Assembly (NCBI GenBank): GCA_944325355.1
Contig: CALUZS010000002.1
Span: 248,001-312,000 of the forward strand
DNA length: 64,000 nucleotides
From: an uncultured Parabacteroides sp.
Lineage (GTDB): Bacteria; Bacteroidota; Bacteroidia; Bacteroidales; Tannerellaceae
Direction: 5' to 3'
Made by a program: the position numbers and the translations under genes. This document shows, one piece after another, positions 34,613 to 43,719 of this stretch. Each line of letters opens with the position of its first letter. Within the stretch, counting starts at the first letter, position 1. A model generated the notes under the pieces. That model had not been told where the DNA came from and searched no databases. It worked only from the letters and a program-made list of their open reading frames with translations.

Positions 34613-36466
34613 ATGAAACGATTACTGCTTGTCTCTTTTTTGTTTGTTCTGGTTGTAGGCTGTTGTCAGGCCGAAGATTTTAAGTTTGCTTTACTTACGG
34701 ATATTCATATCAGCAAGAATCCGTCAGCGGCAGAGGATTTGGAGCGTTCTGTTGCGCAGATTAATAAGGCATCGGACCTTGCTTTTGTCTTGGTTTCGGG
34801 AGATATTACAGAAGAGGGCGACTGCTTTTCATTGCATGTGGCAAAAGATATCCTGGATAAGTTGTTTATACCATATTATATAATACCGGGGAACCATGAT
34901 ACCAAATGGACAGAATCTGGAGCAACCTGTTTTGCCCAAATCTTTGGTTCCGACCGGTTTGAATTTGAATATGGCGGTTTTTTGTTTTTAGGATTTAATT
35001 CCGGTCCGATAGTGCGGATTGCCGATGGTCACGTCTCCCCGCAAGACGTTGACTGGTTAAAAAGCAGGTTATCGGCAAATGGAAAAGAAAAACCGGTTTT
35101 TCTTGTGACCCACTATCCGATGCGTATAGGTGATGTGGATAATAGTTTTGATGTGACGGATGCAGTTCGCGGGTATAATATCAAAGCTTTTATCGGTGGG
35201 CATTATCATGCTAACCAGCATTTGTCTTACGATGGAATACCCGGAATCTTGGGGCGTAGTAATCTCCGGGGAAATGATGCCGTTGGAGGGTACTCTGTTT
35301 TCGAGATATGTGGTGATTCGTTAAAAGTTTCAGAACAACGCATCGGAGGAACTTTGAATCCTTGGGCTGGAATGTCGTTGACGGAAACATATTACGATGC
35401 GGAAACTTTAGTGGACAAACGTCCGGATATAGAGAGTGTTAATCGGCAATATCCGGACGTAAAGGCAGTTTGGAGTGTGCAGCTCGGTTCTGCCCTGTAT
35501 TCTTCTCCGGAAGTTTACAAGAACAACGTGTATATTGGGGATGAGAACGGGGTAATGTCTTGTTTGGATGTGCGGACAGGAGAGCTGCTTTGGCAATTTA
35601 AGTCCGGTAACCGGATTGTGGGAACCTGCGCTGTCGATAAAAATATTGTCGTATTTGGTTCTACCGATAAATGCATATATGGTCTTGATGCGGAGCAAGG
35701 AAATCTGTTATGGAAATTGCAAGCAGATGAACCTGTATTGGGAGCCGTCTCCATAGACAAGGGAATAGCGTATGTAGGCGCCAGCGATGGAAAATTCAGG
35801 GCGATAGATATAAAAACAGGAAAACTGCTTTGGTCGTACGACGAAGTGAAAGGCTATATAGAGACGCGTCCATTGGTGACGAAAAAGTATGTGGTTTTTG
35901 GAGCGTGGGATAATACGTTGTATTGCTTGGATAAGGAATCCGGGGAAGTGCAATGGACATGGACGGGTGGATTGACGAGGATGCACTATTCTCCGGCAGC
36001 AGTATGGCCTGTGGAGACTGGAAACAAAACAGTTTTCATCGTAGACCCACAAAGGGCTATGACCGCTATTGATTTGAAAACGGGGCAGACTTGTTGGCGG
36101 ACGCGTGAGTCTGCTGTGAGGGAATCTATTGGAATCTCAGCGGATAAAAAACGGGTATTTGGAAAAACAATGCAAGACAGTGTGGTCTGTTTTGCGGCAA
36201 AGATGGACAAACCCCGTAAAATATGGGCTACGGATGTAGGCTTTGGATATGAATTTGCCCCATCCATGTTGGAAGAATCGGAAGGCATTGTGTTTGGTAG
36301 CACGAAGAACGGGATGATTTTTGCTCTCGATTCTGAAGATGGTTCGATTTGCTGGAAACATTTGGTTGGTAATTGTTTGATGAATACGGTTTATCCTTTA
36401 TCGGGAAAGGAAGTGATTTATTCATCGACAGATGGGAATGTCGGATTGTTAAGGTGGGAGGAATAA
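34613..36466 (+). CDS. Calcineurin-like phosphatase fused to a PQQ-type beta-propeller, probable lipoprotein
   Basis: The 617-residue protein starts with a signal sequence ending LVVGCC, which fits a lipobox. It is followed by QAED, acidic residues of the kind seen in Bacteroidota surface-export signals. Residues about 24-270 are a metallophosphoesterase with LTDIHIS, VSGDITEEGD, PGNHDTKW, VTHYP and GGHYHANQ, a complete metal set. From about 285 to the end there are repeated strands of the PQQ/quinoprotein type (GELLWQFKSG, GNLLWKLQAD, GKLLWSYDEV, GEVQWTWTGG, GSICWKHLVG), about seven blades. The substrate is unknown. Its place between the MurNAc symporter and kinase suggests a role in cell-wall sugar handling outside the cytoplasm. 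Confidence 0.8.
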   Translation: MKRLLLVSFLFVLVVGCCQAEDFKFALLTDIHISKNPSAAEDLERSVAQINKASDLAFVLVSGDITEEGDCFSLHVAKDILDKLFIPYYIIPGNHDTKWTESGATCFAQIFGSDRFEFEYGGFLFLGFNSGPIVRIADGHVSPQDVDWLKSRLSANGKEKPVFLVTHYPMRIGDVDNSFDVTDAVRGYNIKAFIGGHYHANQHLSYDGIPGILGRSNLRGNDAVGGYSVFEICGDSLKVSEQRIGGTLNPWAGMSLTETYYDAETLVDKRPDIESVNRQYPDVKAVWSVQLGSALYSSPEVYKNNVYIGDENGVMSCLDVRTGELLWQFKSGNRIVGTCAVDKNIVVFGSTDKCIYGLDAEQGNLLWKLQADEPVLGAVSIDKGIAYVGASDGKFRAIDIKTGKLLWSYDEVKGYIETRPLVTKKYVVFGAWDNTLYCLDKESGEVQWTWTGGLTRMHYSPAAVWPVETGNKTVFIVDPQRAMTAIDLKTGQTCWRTRESAVRESIGISADKKRVFGKTMQDSVVCFAAKMDKPRKIWATDVGFGYEFAPSMLEESEGIVFGSTKNGMIFALDSEDGSICWKHLVGNCLMNTVYPLSGKEVIYSSTDGNVGLLRWEE

Positions 36467-36470
36467 GCAG

Positions 36471-37316
36471 ATGGGTAAATTTTTAATTGCCGATAGTGGC
36501 TCTACTAAAACAGACTGGTGCATCGTTGATGAATCCGGAGCGTTTTCCACGATACGAGTTAAAGGAATGAATCCTTATTTTCAAGATGAAGAGGAAATAA
36601 GTTCTGAGATAGAAAAAAAGCTTCTTCCTGCTGTGGGAGATAATGTGATAGATACTGTCTATTTTTACGGTGCTGGCTGTATTTTTGACAAAGTTAAAGT
36701 GGTAGAGAATGCAATAAAGAAACATATTACAGCCAAGCGAATTTTCGTAGAATCTGATTTGCTGGGAGTGGCACGTGCTGTTTGCGGCAAGACGGAAGGC
36801 ATTGCCTGCATTTTAGGGACCGGTTCCAATTCCTGTTTATATGATGGAGATAAAATTGTATCGAATATTTCTCCGTTGGGATTCATTTTAGGCGATGAAG
36901 GCAGCGGGGCTGTCCTTGGAAAGTTACTGGTAGGTGATTTGTTAAAAGGAATTTTGCCGGAGCGGTTGAAGTCCCTGTTTTTGGAACAGTACGGGTTGAC
37001 GCCTGCTTATATAATAGATAAAGTTTATCGGCAGCCTTTTCCGAACCGTTTTTTAGCTGGGTTTGCTCCGTTTTTGGCGGAGCATCTTGATGAGCCGTCG
37101 ATATATCGTTTGGTAGCTGACAGTTTTTACGCTTTTATTTATCGGAATGTGAAACAATATCATAGAGATGATTGCGAAGTCTCTTTTGTCGGTTCAATAG
37201 CTTATTTCTTTCGTGACATATTATCTGCTGTTGCATCGGATACGGGAATTGTTCTTGGGAAAATTGTTCAGAATCCGATGGATGGATTGTTGCAGTATCA
37301 TTTAGGTAAATATTAA
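36471..37316 (+). CDS. murK: BadF/BadG-type amino-sugar kinase, probable MurNAc kinase
   Basis: The 281-residue protein has the BadF/BadG/BcrA/BcrD ATPase fold: the phosphate-1 motif IADSGSTKTDWCIVD near residues 6-20, GIACILGTGSNSCLYDGD near 106-123 and LGDEGSGAVLGK near 135-146. Family members include GlcNAc kinases and, in Tannerella, the MurNAc kinase MurK that makes MurNAc-6-phosphate. The adjacent murQ, whose substrate is exactly that product, supports MurK. It lies 4 bases after the previous gene. GlcNAc may also be accepted. Confidence 0.85.
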   Translation: MGKFLIADSGSTKTDWCIVDESGAFSTIRVKGMNPYFQDEEEISSEIEKKLLPAVGDNVIDTVYFYGAGCIFDKVKVVENAIKKHITAKRIFVESDLLGVARAVCGKTEGIACILGTGSNSCLYDGDKIVSNISPLGFILGDEGSGAVLGKLLVGDLLKGILPERLKSLFLEQYGLTPAYIIDKVYRQPFPNRFLAGFAPFLAEHLDEPSIYRLVADSFYAFIYRNVKQYHRDDCEVSFVGSIAYFFRDILSAVASDTGIVLGKIVQNPMDGLLQYHLGKY

Positions 37317-37330
37317 AAGGAGTAAGGGAA

Positions 37331-38146
37331 ATGGGGTTTAGAAAAATATCGGAAGAGCCTTCTTTTTATAATGACTTGGAGAGTAAATCGGTAAGGGAAT
37401 TACTTGAAGAGATTAATGCGGAGGATCAGAAAGTGGCATTGGCTGTGAAGAAGACAATTCCGCAGGTCGAAAAGTTCGTAGAACTGCTGGTGCCAAGAAT
37501 GAAACAGGGTGGTCGGCTTTTTTATATAGGAGCCGGGACAAGCGGTCGGTTGGGTGTTCTCGATGCTTCTGAAGTTCCTCCTACTTTCGGCGTGGAACCA
37601 ACGCATATCATAGGTTTGATAGCCGGAGGCGATGCGGCTCTTCGTAATGCTGTAGAGAATGCGGAAGATGACGCAGAGCAGGGCTGGAAAGATTTGCAAA
37701 GGTATCATATTAATAGTCTGGATAGTCTGCTCGGAATTGCAGCATCAGGGACGACACCTTATGTGATAGGTGCGTTAAAGAGAGCTCGTGAGCATAAAAT
37801 CTTGACGGGATGTATTTCCAGCAATCCGGATTCTCCTATGGCGGAGGAAGCGGATGTGGCAATGGAAATGATCGTTGGACCGGAGTTTGTCACAGGAAGT
37901 TCAAGGATGAAATCAGGAACCGGACAGAAAATGATTCTGAATATGATTTCTACTTCGGTTATGATTAAACTTGGCAGGGTGAAAGGGAACAAAATGGTCA
38001 ATATGCAATTGACAAACCAAAAGTTAATTGATAGGGGGACCCGCATGTTGGTAGAAGAACTGGATATTCCTTATGAAAAGGCAAAGGCGCTATTATTGAA
38101 ATGCGGTTCCGTAAAAAAAGCAATGGTATATATTAAAAATAAGTAG
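37331..38146 (+). CDS. murQ: N-acetylmuramic acid 6-phosphate etherase
   Basis: The 271-residue protein is a SIS-domain etherase with the signature GAGTSGRLGVLDASEVPPTFG near residues 62-82 and the second block SSRMKSGTGQKMILNM near 191-206. The catalytic glutamate lies in the ASEVPPT stretch and in the GDAALRNAVENAEDD region. MurQ splits MurNAc-6-phosphate into GlcNAc-6-phosphate and D-lactate in the cytoplasm. It is somewhat shorter than the E. coli enzyme (298 residues), as is usual in Bacteroidales. It follows the kinase by 14 bases. Confidence 0.96.
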   Translation: MGFRKISEEPSFYNDLESKSVRELLEEINAEDQKVALAVKKTIPQVEKFVELLVPRMKQGGRLFYIGAGTSGRLGVLDASEVPPTFGVEPTHIIGLIAGGDAALRNAVENAEDDAEQGWKDLQRYHINSLDSLLGIAASGTTPYVIGALKRAREHKILTGCISSNPDSPMAEEADVAMEMIVGPEFVTGSSRMKSGTGQKMILNMISTSVMIKLGRVKGNKMVNMQLTNQKLIDRGTRMLVEELDIPYEKAKALLLKCGSVKKAMVYIKNK

Positions 38147-38177
38147 CAAACTAAACATACTAAATAGATTAAGAACC

Positions 38178-39608
38178 ATGAATCGAGAAAACATTTCAAG
38201 ACGTTCTTTTTTGAAACGTTCGTTGGCTGCTTCAGCAGCTTTGACTTTTTCCGGGTTGTATATCCCTGGACGGGTGAGAGCTTCTTCTCCGTTGGTTAGT
38301 GCGAATGACAAAGTGAATATCGCTTTTATAGGCATTGGCAACCGAGGTGGCGAAATTGCTAAAGAATTGTATAAGACAGGATTGTGTAATGTTGTCGCTT
38401 TGTGTGATGTGGATATGGGGGCAAAGCATACGCAAGAAGTTATGTCGATGTTCCCTAAGGCAGAGAAATTTCAGGATTTCCGGCAGATGTTCGATAAGAT
38501 GGCTGGAAAGATAGACGCGGTGACCGTAGGCGTTCCCGACCATTCCCATTTCCCGATTACAATTGAAGCAATTTCACATGGTATTAACGTATATGTGGAA
38601 AAGCCAATGGCGCGCACGTTCAACGAAATTGAACTTATGATGCGTGCGGCAAAGAAGTATAAGGTTGTGACCCAAATGGGTAACCAAGGACATTCGGAAG
38701 CTAATTATTTCCAATTCAAGACTTGGAAAGACGCCGGGATAATCAAAGATGTGACAGCGATAACTGCCCACATGAATAGTGCCCGTCGTTGGCATGGTTG
38801 GAATCCGCATATTAAACACATGCCTATGGGTGAACCTGTTCCTGAAACACTTGATTGGGATACTTGGATAGGCGTTGCTGAATATAATGACTATAATCAT
38901 GATTATCATCTGGGGCAATGGCGTTGTTGGTATTCGTATGGTATGGGTGCGTTAGGCGATTGGGGCGCACACATTCTGGATACTGCACATGAATTCCTTA
39001 ATTTGGGTTTGCCAACGGAAGTCAATCCGCTGTATTTGAAAGACCATAACCCTTATTTCTATCCGATGTCTTCCACGCTGTTGTTCCGCTTCCCGGAACG
39101 GGATGGTATGCCGGCTGTCGATGTGACATGGTATGACGGTTTGGATAATATTCCTCCGGTTCCGGCTAACTTTGGTACATCAGAACTCGACCCGAATATT
39201 CCTACGGTAGCAGGAGGAAAGATACAGCCTGCCAAATTGAACCCCGGTAAAGAAATATATACAAAGACTCTGACGTTTAAGGGCGGTTCGCATGGCAGCA
39301 CTCTTTCAATCATTCCGGACGGAAAGGAAAAAGATATTGTGAAGAATTTGCCGGAAGTATCAAAGAGTACGTCTAACCACTATGCGAATTTCTTGTTGGC
39401 TTGCCAGGGAAAGGAAGAAACACGTTCGCCATTCCATATTGCCGGCCCATTGAGCCAAGTATTCTGTCTTGGCGTTCTGAGCCAACGGCTGAATCGTAAG
39501 TTGGTTTTTGATCGTGATTTAAAACAGATTACCAATGATCCGGAAGCAAACCGGATGTTGGTAGGATTACCTCCTCGTAAAGGTTGGGAAGATTACTACC
39601 GTATTTAA
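38178..39608 (+). CDS. Gfo/Idh/MocA family oxidoreductase with Tat signal
   Basis: The 476-residue protein begins with a twin-arginine signal (SRRSFLKR at residues 7-14, then a hydrophobic stretch), so export in folded form with bound nucleotide is expected. The Rossmann motif is AFIGIGNRGG near 49-58, and the EKPMARTFNE block with the catalytic lysine lies near 140. It belongs to the large Bacteroidota/Planctomycetes group, not clearly to GH109. Such enzymes oxidise or reduce sugars or cleave glycosides by transient oxidation. It is 31 bases after murQ and before the operon terminator, so it is likely part of the MurNAc operon. The substrate is unknown. Confidence 0.85.
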   Translation: MNRENISRRSFLKRSLAASAALTFSGLYIPGRVRASSPLVSANDKVNIAFIGIGNRGGEIAKELYKTGLCNVVALCDVDMGAKHTQEVMSMFPKAEKFQDFRQMFDKMAGKIDAVTVGVPDHSHFPITIEAISHGINVYVEKPMARTFNEIELMMRAAKKYKVVTQMGNQGHSEANYFQFKTWKDAGIIKDVTAITAHMNSARRWHGWNPHIKHMPMGEPVPETLDWDTWIGVAEYNDYNHDYHLGQWRCWYSYGMGALGDWGAHILDTAHEFLNLGLPTEVNPLYLKDHNPYFYPMSSTLLFRFPERDGMPAVDVTWYDGLDNIPPVPANFGTSELDPNIPTVAGGKIQPAKLNPGKEIYTKTLTFKGGSHGSTLSIIPDGKEKDIVKNLPEVSKSTSNHYANFLLACQGKEETRSPFHIAGPLSQVFCLGVLSQRLNRKLVFDRDLKQITNDPEANRMLVGLPPRKGWEDYYRI

Positions 39609-39636
39609 GGAGAAAATAACTTTTTGTGATAGTAGA

Positions 39637-39695
39637 AAGAACTGCCGTTGGTTAAGGGATGCCTGTTTTCCCTGCCAATGGCAGTTCTTGTTTTT
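39637..39695 (+). terminator. Terminator of the MurNAc operon
   Basis: A 15-bp stem (39637-39651 with 39675-39689, one G-T pair) has a 23-base loop containing an inner AAGGGA/TCCCT pairing, and is followed by GTTTTT. Confidence 0.85.
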
Positions 39696-39791
39696 CGGCA
39701 GAATTTCAGGATATGCCTTTCCTGGAACCAATTTTGCGTATTGCGGTTGAGGAGAATGGTTGTATGTTATTGAAATGTTTCATTTTATAAT

Positions 39792-39799
39792 TACCTTTG
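39792..39799 (+). promoter_or_regulatory. -7 element for the porin gene
   Basis: TACCTTTG matches exactly. An in-frame TTG at 39797 lies inside it and is therefore not the start. Confidence 0.65.
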
Positions 39800-39820
39800 C
39801 GCCCGATTAAAGCAGGAGAA

Positions 39821-41038
39821 ATGAAGAACTTTTTGCTATACATTGTATTATTTTGCTTGCCGGTGGGGATTTCGGCTCAGAAAAAGAAATTCTCATATAA
39901 GTTTTACGGGCAAGTTCGAGGGGATCTTTTCTATAATTCACGGGCAAACCAGGAGACGGTAGATGGTTTGTTTTACCTTTATCCGAAGAGGCATGATTAT
40001 GATTCTCAAGGGGAGGACATGAATGCTTCTCCCAATGGTAGCTTTTATGTGTTGTATTCTCGTTTGGGAATAGATTTGCAAGGCCCAGACATTGGAAAAG
40101 CCAAGACTTCGGCTAAGATAGAAACCGATTTCCGAGGGTCCGGATCCGATTTTTCCATTCTTCGTATCCGTCATGCGTATGTAAATCTGGATTGGGGGAA
40201 ATCGGATGTTACGATAGGGCAGACATGGCATCCGATGTTTGGAAGTTTTAATCCGCAGATTCTGAATCTTTCTACCGGGGCTCCTTTTACGGCGTTTAAC
40301 CGAAGTCCGCAAATACGTTATCGGTTTGATACGGGGAAATGGCAACTTACCGCTGCTACTGTCTGGCAATTACAATACCTTTCGGCAGGCCCGGAAGGAA
40401 AGCAGGAAGATTATATAAAAAACAGCTGTGTCCCCGAAATTTTTCTGGGCATCGATTTCAAAAAAGATTCCTGGGTTTTTGGAATGGCTGGGGAACTTTT
40501 GTCGATTGTCCCCCGGACTTCTTCGACGGTAAACGAGGAAACTTTTAAAGTGAGGGAACGGCTTACGACTCTTTCGTTAGAAGGCCATGTAAAATACTCA
40601 GATGATTTATGGTTTGTCGCAGCGAAAACTTTTCTGGCTTCCAATTTGACGCAACTTTCCATGTTGGGCGGATTTGCGATGAGCGCTATCAACCCGGTGA
40701 CCGGGGAACAAAAATATACAACATTCCGGCATTCCATGACTTCCTTGAATATTGTTTATGGAAAGAAGTGGAAACCGGGGATTTTTATAGGATATTTGAA
40801 AAATTTGGGGACGAACAAGGCGATTGTGGGTGAGACTTATGGTGTAGGACAAGACGTCGACCAGCTTTTCACTGTAAACGCTCAATTTTCTTATAACCTG
40901 CCTCATTGGAAATTCGGAGTAGAATATACGCCGTCACTGGCATGGTTTGGAACGATGGATAAAGCAAATGGGAGAATTCATGATACCTATTCGGTTTGCA
41001 ACCACCGGGTATTGGGCGTTATGATTTATATGTTTTAA
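39821..41038 (+). CDS. Outer-membrane porin-like beta-barrel protein
   Basis: I place the start at the ATG at 39821 (MKNFLLYIVLF), giving 405 residues. The frame extends upstream only into the promoter. A signal peptide ends near GISAQ (about residue 18). The mature protein is rich in alternating aromatic/polar strands (KFSYKFYGQVRGDLFYNSR; LRIRHAYVNLDWGKSDVTIGQTWHPMFGSF) and ends in a strand with terminal Phe (VLGVMIYMF), typical of a 16- or 18-stranded barrel. It resembles DcaP-like porins, but I cannot confirm the family. The substrate is unknown. It sits between the MurNAc operon and asd with its own promoter and terminator. Confidence 0.75.
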   Translation: MKNFLLYIVLFCLPVGISAQKKKFSYKFYGQVRGDLFYNSRANQETVDGLFYLYPKRHDYDSQGEDMNASPNGSFYVLYSRLGIDLQGPDIGKAKTSAKIETDFRGSGSDFSILRIRHAYVNLDWGKSDVTIGQTWHPMFGSFNPQILNLSTGAPFTAFNRSPQIRYRFDTGKWQLTAATVWQLQYLSAGPEGKQEDYIKNSCVPEIFLGIDFKKDSWVFGMAGELLSIVPRTSSTVNEETFKVRERLTTLSLEGHVKYSDDLWFVAAKTFLASNLTQLSMLGGFAMSAINPVTGEQKYTTFRHSMTSLNIVYGKKWKPGIFIGYLKNLGTNKAIVGETYGVGQDVDQLFTVNAQFSYNLPHWKFGVEYTPSLAWFGTMDKANGRIHDTYSVCNHRVLGVMIYMF

Positions 41039-41087
41039 TTATTCTCCCGGAAGCGGTAGGAGTAAATAGTATATATCCGTATAACGA

Positions 41088-41128
41088 AAGAGCCGGTTAT
41101 CTGAACAACTATCAGATAACCGGCTCTT
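41088..41128. terminator. Bidirectional terminator between the porin gene and asd
   Basis: A perfect 17-bp stem (41088-41104 with 41112-41128) with a 7-base loop lies between the two convergent genes. Confidence 0.9.
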
Positions 41129-41144
41129 CTTATATAAAATTCAA

Positions 41145-42164
41145 TTATTTGTTTGCGGGTAAATTCCCTACCTTTATCAGGTATTCGGCAATTTGCACAG
41201 CATTTAATGCCGCTCCCTTCTTTATCTGGTCGCTGACAGTCCAGAATGTAAGTCCGTTTGGATTGGAAATGTCTTTTCGGATACGTCCTACATATACAGG
41301 ATCCTTGTCGGCAACGAATAACGGCATCGGATAAACTTTGTTTGCCGGGTCATCCTGCAGGATAATCCCTTCTGCTTCCGCAAATGCTTTTCGAGCTTCT
41401 TCTACGGATACTGGAGATTCTGTTTCAATCCATGTGGATTCGCTGTGGGCGCGCATTACCGGAACACGGACACAAGTTGCACTGACTTCAACATCCGAGT
41501 GCATGATTTTCCTCGTTTCATTATACATTTTCATCTCTTCCTTGGTGTAGCCGTTCTCCTGGAAAACATCTACATGCGGAATCACGTTATATGCCAGTTG
41601 GTATGCAAATTTCTCAACAGTAGGCTCTTCTCCTTTCAACAGTTGCTCATATTGTTTGACGAGTTCTGCCATGGCGGTAGCACCTGCACCACTTGCTGCC
41701 TGGTAAGTTGAGACATGTACCCGCTTGATATGGGACAGCTTTTCGATTGCATTGAGCGCAACAACCATCTGAATGGTCGTACAGTTTGGGTTTGCAATCA
41801 CATTTCTTGGACGGACTAAAGCATCTTCCGGATTGACTTCCGGAACAACCAAAGGAACATCGCTATCCATACGGAAAGCACTCGAGTTATCAATCATTAC
41901 TGCCCCGTATTTGGTAATGGTTTTCTCGAACTCTTTTGACGTTCCCGCTCCTGCTGAGACAAAAGCAACATCAATTCCCTTGAAGTCGTCGTTATGTTTC
42001 AATTCCTTTACCGTGTATTGTTTTCCACGAAAAGAATATGAACTACCTGCACTACGCGAGGAACCAAACAGTACAAGCTCCTCTATTGGGAAATTTCTTT
42101 GGTCAAGCACGCGTAAGAACTCTTGTCCTACAGCTCCGCTGACGCCGACAATTGCTACTTTCAT
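41145..42164 (-). CDS. asd: Aspartate-semialdehyde dehydrogenase
   Basis: The 339-residue protein starts with the NADP-binding [16 protein letters not shown] and holds the catalytic cysteine in [10 protein letters not shown] near residue 129, with the later [10 protein letters not shown] block. Asd reduces aspartyl phosphate to aspartate semialdehyde, the branch point to lysine, diaminopimelate, threonine and methionine, so it also serves peptidoglycan synthesis. It is monocistronic, with a promoter near 42264-42293 and a shared downstream terminator. Confidence 0.96.
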   Translation of the reverse strand: MKVAIVGVSGAVGQEFLRVLDQRNFPIEELVLFGSSRSAGSSYSFRGKQYTVKELKHNDDFKGIDVAFVSAGAGTSKEFEKTITKYGAVMIDNSSAFRMDSDVPLVVPEVNPEDALVRPRNVIANPNCTTIQMVVALNAIEKLSHIKRVHVSTYQAASGAGATAMAELVKQYEQLLKGEEPTVEKFAYQLAYNVIPHVDVFQENGYTKEEMKMYNETRKIMHSDVEVSATCVRVPVMRAHSESTWIETESPVSVEEARKAFAEAEGIILQDDPANKVYPMPLFVADKDPVYVGRIRKDISNPNGLTFWTVSDQIKKGAALNAVQIAEYLIKVGNLPANK

Positions 42165-42205
42165 TTTGTCCTAAAAATTAATCTGTTTTATATTCAAAAA
42201 TAAAT

Positions 42206-42213
42206 TACCTTTG
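42206..42213 (+). promoter_or_regulatory. -7 element for the lamin-tail-domain gene
   Basis: TACCTTTG fits the consensus; the leader would be about 75 bases and would cross the divergent asd promoter. Confidence 0.45.
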
Positions 42214-42263
42214 TTTACCGGAAAATATTCGGCATTTGTGTCCAAATGTAATTAAAGCGGTTG

Positions 42264-42293
42264 CAAAGATAACTATTTTATAAACAAACCAAA
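42264..42293 (-). promoter_or_regulatory. Promoter for asd
   Basis: On the minus strand a TTTG -33 box (42290-42293) and a TATCTTTG -7 element (42264-42271) are 18 bases apart. A second minus-strand candidate, TATTTTTG, is at 42195-42202. Confidence 0.55.
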
Positions 42294-43714
42294 TGACTAT
42301 GAAACAAATATTGCTTTTTTTATCTTTTTTCCAAACATTTATTGCTGCTGCAGATATCACTGGAAAGGTTTTAATCAATGAAGTTATGGCGGATCCCGTA
42401 AATGTTGCAGGTTTGCCGGAAACGGAGTATATAGAACTTTGGAATAATTCGGGGACTCCTGTTTCGTTGGAGGGCTGGACATTGTTTTACGATAAAAAGG
42501 CGGTGGGGCTTTCCGCATTCTCTTTGCCAGAGGATGGTTATATTGTTCTATATAGGGCAGACAGGGATATAATGGTCGCAGAAAGCGGTCATACCATGCC
42601 GCTTGAAAGTTTCCCGGCCCAATTGGCGAACACTGGAAAAGCATTAAGATTGGTGGATAATCAAGGGAATGAGGTCGATAATATTGCTTATCCGAAAGCG
42701 AAGCGGGGCTTTTCTTGGGAGCGGGTAAACGATGGCTGGATGGTTTGTGAAGACCCGTTAGGTGGTACTCCGGGAGCGGTAAATTCGATATCGGGAGATG
42801 ATTATCCGGAACCGGAGGATCCGGATAATCCGGATGGTGATTCATCTGGTGAACAACCGGAACATCCGGAAATAACAGATGCTGTGTCTCCGGAAGCCGG
42901 CGATTTGGTAATAAACGAAATACTTCCTGAACCTTTTCCCGGGGCGGCAGAATATATAGAATTATACAACCGTTCGGACAAAGAACTGGATTTGTCGGAT
43001 GTTTCTATTGCTATCCGCCGTGAGGACGGTTCGTTGCGAAACCGTTGCTTGTTGGCTTCCGGTGAATTATTTTTGAAGAAAGAGGGGTACTTGGTATTGA
43101 CAAAAGAGCGGTATGGCGTTATTGATTTTTATGAAACAAGGAATGATTTTGCGATAAGGGAAGTTTCTCTCCCGATTTTAAACAATGTTTCCGCTGATGT
43201 AGTCTTGTTGTGTGGAAAAGAAGATTTGGTGATAGACGAAGTGTCCTACAGCCATCAATGGCATGTTGCCGCAATAAAGGAGCAGAAAGGAGTTGCATTG
43301 GAACGGATTAATCCGGATTCGGACAGTAATGATTCCGGAAATTGGACTTCGGCTGCCCAAACTGCCGGTTACGGGACTCCTGGGCTTCAAAATTCACAAT
43401 ATCTTTTTTCTCCTGAATCGGAAAAGTTATTGGTTGAAAAACCGCTTTACAGACATGAAACAGACGATTACCTGATCCGTTATGTTACGGATTCACCGGA
43501 ATATAGTTGCCGGATCGCCATTTATGACCTGTCGGGCAGACGGGTCGCCTTGCTGAAAGATAATGATACATTGGGCTCGTCGGGAGAGTTTGTCTGGGAT
43601 GGTAAAGGCGGGGACGGCTCCGATTTGCGTCCGGGGCTTTATATCTTTTATGCGCAGCTATATCATCCGGAAGGAAAAACGAAAAAATTTAAATGTGCTT
43701 TTTTAGTTTATTGA
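42293..43714 (+). CDS. Secreted protein with two lamin-tail domains and a FlgD-like C-terminus
   Basis: The 473-residue protein has a signal peptide (cleavage about residue 20, before DITGK). A first lamin-tail domain (about 25-165; LINEVMADP and EYIELWNNSG) is followed by an acidic Pro-rich linker (about 168-200) and a second lamin-tail domain (about 204-345; DLVINEILPEPFPG and EYIELYNRSD). The C-terminal 90 residues form a FlgD-like Ig domain with FVWDGKGGDGSDLRPGLYIFYAQ, similar to terminal domains of T9SS cargo. Lamin-tail domains in secreted bacterial proteins often accompany nucleases or surface adhesion; no enzyme domain is visible here. A second ATG at 42299 is an equally possible start. 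Confidence 0.8.
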   Translation: MTMKQILLFLSFFQTFIAAADITGKVLINEVMADPVNVAGLPETEYIELWNNSGTPVSLEGWTLFYDKKAVGLSAFSLPEDGYIVLYRADRDIMVAESGHTMPLESFPAQLANTGKALRLVDNQGNEVDNIAYPKAKRGFSWERVNDGWMVCEDPLGGTPGAVNSISGDDYPEPEDPDNPDGDSSGEQPEHPEITDAVSPEAGDLVINEILPEPFPGAAEYIELYNRSDKELDLSDVSIAIRREDGSLRNRCLLASGELFLKKEGYLVLTKERYGVIDFYETRNDFAIREVSLPILNNVSADVVLLCGKEDLVIDEVSYSHQWHVAAIKEQKGVALERINPDSDSNDSGNWTSAAQTAGYGTPGLQNSQYLFSPESEKLLVEKPLYRHETDDYLIRYVTDSPEYSCRIAIYDLSGRRVALLKDNDTLGSSGEFVWDGKGGDGSDLRPGLYIFYAQLYHPEGKTKKFKCAFLVY

Positions 43715-43719
43715 GAAAT

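Noticed and set aside
42796..42860. Short CCGGA-type repeats in the lamin-tail gene
   Set aside because: They code for the acidic Pro-rich linker (repeated PE, PD and PDN residues) and are irregular; I see no separate DNA element.
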